A stretch of 64,000 nucleotides of DNA from Porphyra umbilicalis (lineage: Eukaryota > Rhodophyta > Bangiophyceae > Bangiales > Bangiaceae). The notes beneath the pieces were generated by a model, which was not told where the DNA came from, made no database searches, and saw only the letters and a program-made list of their open reading frames with translations. The translations under genes and the position numbers were made by a program. The first letter of the stretch is position 1; each line of letters begins with the position of its first letter. Positions 61,601-64,000 of the stretch are shown piece after piece. The stretch lies in NCBI GenBank assembly GCA_002049455.2, contig KV918857.1:62001-126000 (forward strand), in the 5' to 3' direction.

Positions 61601-64000
61601 CTGCCGTCGGCACCAACTTCTTGTCAACTCTTGGTACACGCTGTCTCCGTTGTCTGCGCTGTCGTCGTGGCGCGCGCCTGCAGTTGGTTTGCTCAACTTG
61701 ATCCGTCTCGCGAGGGAAGCGCAGTGTCGCGTTTGCCACTGCGACCGACGATGCCCGACGCGCGCCGTGCCACCGCGCGACCAGCTCTGCCCGCACCGCC
61801 CCGACGGCCGAGCGTACCCCCGCGCGCCCCCCCCCCCCCCCCCCCCACCCAATCCGGGGCGCACCGCGGCGCGCTGCCGCAACGCGGCCACCGCCAGTGT
61901 GTCTGTGCCACGCGGGGATGACGCAAAAAAAAAAAAAAAAAAAAAAAAAAAGACGAAAAAGAAAAGCAACGGCGAGCGAGCGAGGGAGGAGCCCCGTCCG
62001 GCAAACCACGGGACGATCATCCGGCAGTGGCGTTACGCCCACTCGAATTGTAAGTCGGGGTTGCCAGTAGCGGTGCCCCCAGAGCCGGCCGGCGGAGGCG
62101 GCGGGGGAGCGCCACCGTCCCGCACGCGTCCGCGGGGAGGGGAGGCGCGGGGGGGGGCGGCGGCGTTGAGCTCCCGCGCCGCCCCCGCCTCATTCCAGCT
62201 GGCAGTCACTGGCGCCCGGTGGAACCAGGCGGCCGACGACCCCCGGTGCCCCGCCCCGCGGGGCGCCATTTTTATTGAGATCCGCCCGCGGGGCGGGGGC
62301 CGGCGCCGAGATCCCCCCCTCCCGCCCGCGTGCCGCGGGTCGTGGCGGCCGCGGTGGCGGCCGCCGACCGGGTGTCCCCTCGCCAAACGGCCGCCGCGTG
62401 TCTCCCGCACCGCCCGCGTCATGAAGGGCGGCCGCGCCGTCCGCGGCGCGGCGGCGCTCCCACTCGGCGTGCGCGTCGTCCCCCCCCCCCCCCCCCCCCC
62501 TGCGCGCAATGATAATTCGGCCGCTGGCGGCGCTGCGTTTCCGCGCCCGCGGGGCGGGGCGCCGTCGCCCCCCCCCCCCCCCCCCCCCCCGAGAAAGACG
62601 GCGTCATCACGCACGTGCCGTTTGGGGGGAAAGACGGGACTGGGGTGGACAACCCTGCTGGCGCTCCCCTCCCCCGCCCCAGGAACGTGCGGCTGGCAGA
62701 AAAAAAAAAATAAACGGGGAGCCAAACGTCGCCCCCGCCGCCCGGTGGGCCCCCGCCGCCGGCGGCCGCCGCCCGCGCCGCGGCGGTGCCTCCAATTCTC
62801 GGTCGCGCCGCCCGCCGCGCGGTCCCCGTCGCCCCGCCGCCGCGTCTGCCGTGGCGGTGTACGCGCCGCACGCCGCCCCGCGCACCGCCACACCCGACAA
62901 CGCCACACACCCGCGGCGCCGCCCCGCCGCGGCGGGGGCGCAGCCGGCGCCATCCCCGCCGCGGCGCCACGCACCGGCGCGGGAGCCTACGCCGCGCTTG
63001 CATTCTCCGCCAATTGCACCGGCGGCGGGAGTGTCGGTTGGGGGCGGCGCGGCGCCGCCCGACCCGCGCCGCTCCCCGCCGCGGACGCGCGGCGGCGTCC
63101 ACACGCCACCCCGCGTGGTGGCCGCCGCCCCGACCGCCCCGCCGTCGGGTGGCGGTGGCTGTCGGGCCACCGCCACCCCTCCCCAATCGACGGCACGGGG
63201 CCGGGGGAGGCGGGGGGGGGGGGGGGAGGAGGGTTCCGCCACCCCCGCCGCCCCTCGGTGGAACCCCCGAGCGACCGCCACCCCACCGCCACCAACGGCG
63301 GGCCATGAGCAAAACGTTTGCCGGCGGCACCCCCCCCCCCCCCCCGGTGGGGTGCCGACCCCCACACCACACCGCCAGCCACGCCGCCGCCTCCCTCCCC
63401 CCCCCCCCCCCCCCCCCGAGCCACCGCCACTCGTGGCCGACGCCCTCCCGCCGCCGCCGACACCGCCACGCCGACGCGGTGCCACCGCAGCGGCGCGCCG
63501 GCGGGACCGCCCCGCCGCCGCCGCCACCACCGCCCCCCGCAGACGGGGGCGGTGGCGGCGGCGGCGGCGTACACTGGCACCACCGCGTCATCACGGTCGT
63601 TGCCGCCCCCCCCCCCCCCCCCCCCCCCCCGTGCGTTACACACGCACGGCGGCACCTGGAAGGTGCTTTCCACAGATTGGAAAGCGCCGCGCGGCCGCGG
63701 ACGGCAGGGACACGCCACGCCGGTGCCGGCGGGGCGCGCGCGCGCGCCCCCCGGTCGACGCGGAACCACGAGGGCCGCGCGGCCGCCGGGGGGGGGGGCG
63801 CCGCTGGCCGCCAGACCCGTGCATTTGCGGGCGGGGCGGCGGAAAAATTCCGGCGGCACCCCCCGGCGGCGGGGCGGCGGGCGCGGCGGCGCCGCCGATC
63901 GGCGGGCGGGCGGGCGGGCGACCCCCCCCCCCCCCCCCCCCCCGCCAGTTATCAGCAGCGGCCGCGGCGCCAGCGTGGCGCCCGCCGCCGCCCACCGCCG
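61601..64000. repeat. Extreme low-complexity C/G-rich region with long homopolymer runs
   Basis: It contains poly-C runs of about 15-20 bases (near 61820-61850, 62480-62500, 62570-62590, 63400-63417, 63605-63630, 63925-63943) and CCG/CGG-rich text. One 27-A run (61925-61951) stands out against it. Long Pro/Arg/Ala frames are open on both strands for compositional reasons. No gene is recognised. Homopolymer lengths in such regions are often unreliable in assemblies. Confidence 0.7.

Noticed and set aside
62419-63594. 391-codon and other long frames in the C/G-rich block
   Set aside because: Composition-driven Gly/Arg/Pro frames on both strands with no domain signal.
1-64000. tRNA, rRNA or other structured RNA genes
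   Set aside because: None could be recognised by eye; the only tRNA-like text is the primer-binding sites of the LTR elements.

Overview
This is a GC-rich nuclear window from a eukaryote, built almost entirely of transposable elements. Only two genes look intact: a pogo/Tigger-type transposase (42694-45132, +) and a flap endonuclease 1 (FEN1) gene (60047-61207, -). Both are read as single uninterrupted coding regions. High GC, intron-poor coding and dense Ty1/copia and Ty3/gypsy content fit a bangiophyte red alga of the Porphyra/Pyropia type. That assignment is inference; no organelle or rRNA marker is present to settle it.

Layout. 1-7498 is a Ty3/gypsy fossil on the minus strand (copy E), interrupted by a hAT-like MITE. 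7499-10728 is a patchwork: a copia LTR fragment, a second gypsy pol fragment (G), a GC-rich unresolved stretch and a copia gag fragment. 10729-17055 is a plus-strand copia fossil (A), split by a 2.3-kb fold-back DNA element with TA target duplications. Its 3' LTR is followed by a miniature LTR-element remnant. The next LTR of that remnant is interrupted by a 4.1-kb Harbinger-like element (Hb1, 17234-21306). 22082-41082 is one large nest: gypsy copy D (+) contains copia C (-), which contains copia B (-), and D's 3' LTR also carries a small MITE. Target-site duplications and empty sites in E and A support each level.

41083-46500 holds a MITE, the transposase gene with a TATA-like box, and minisatellites. 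46500-53348 is otherwise unassigned sequence carrying a nearly whole copia element F (-, 47023-52392). 53349-59463 is a tandem pair of small Harbinger-like elements, one split by a second large Harbinger-like element (Hb2, 53771-58766). FEN1 follows, with a MITE about 160 bp beyond its stop codon. 61600-64000 is extreme low-complexity C/G sequence with a 27-A run.

How the parts relate. FEN1 is the only clear host housekeeping gene. The transposase is the only intact mobility gene seen; several non-autonomous elements with TA target sites lie in the same window, but no terminal match to it could be shown. The two large Harbinger-like elements share perfect ends, subterminal motifs and a conserved palindrome yet show no transposase. 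They are the best candidate here for something not yet described. All coordinates and difference counts were made by eye.
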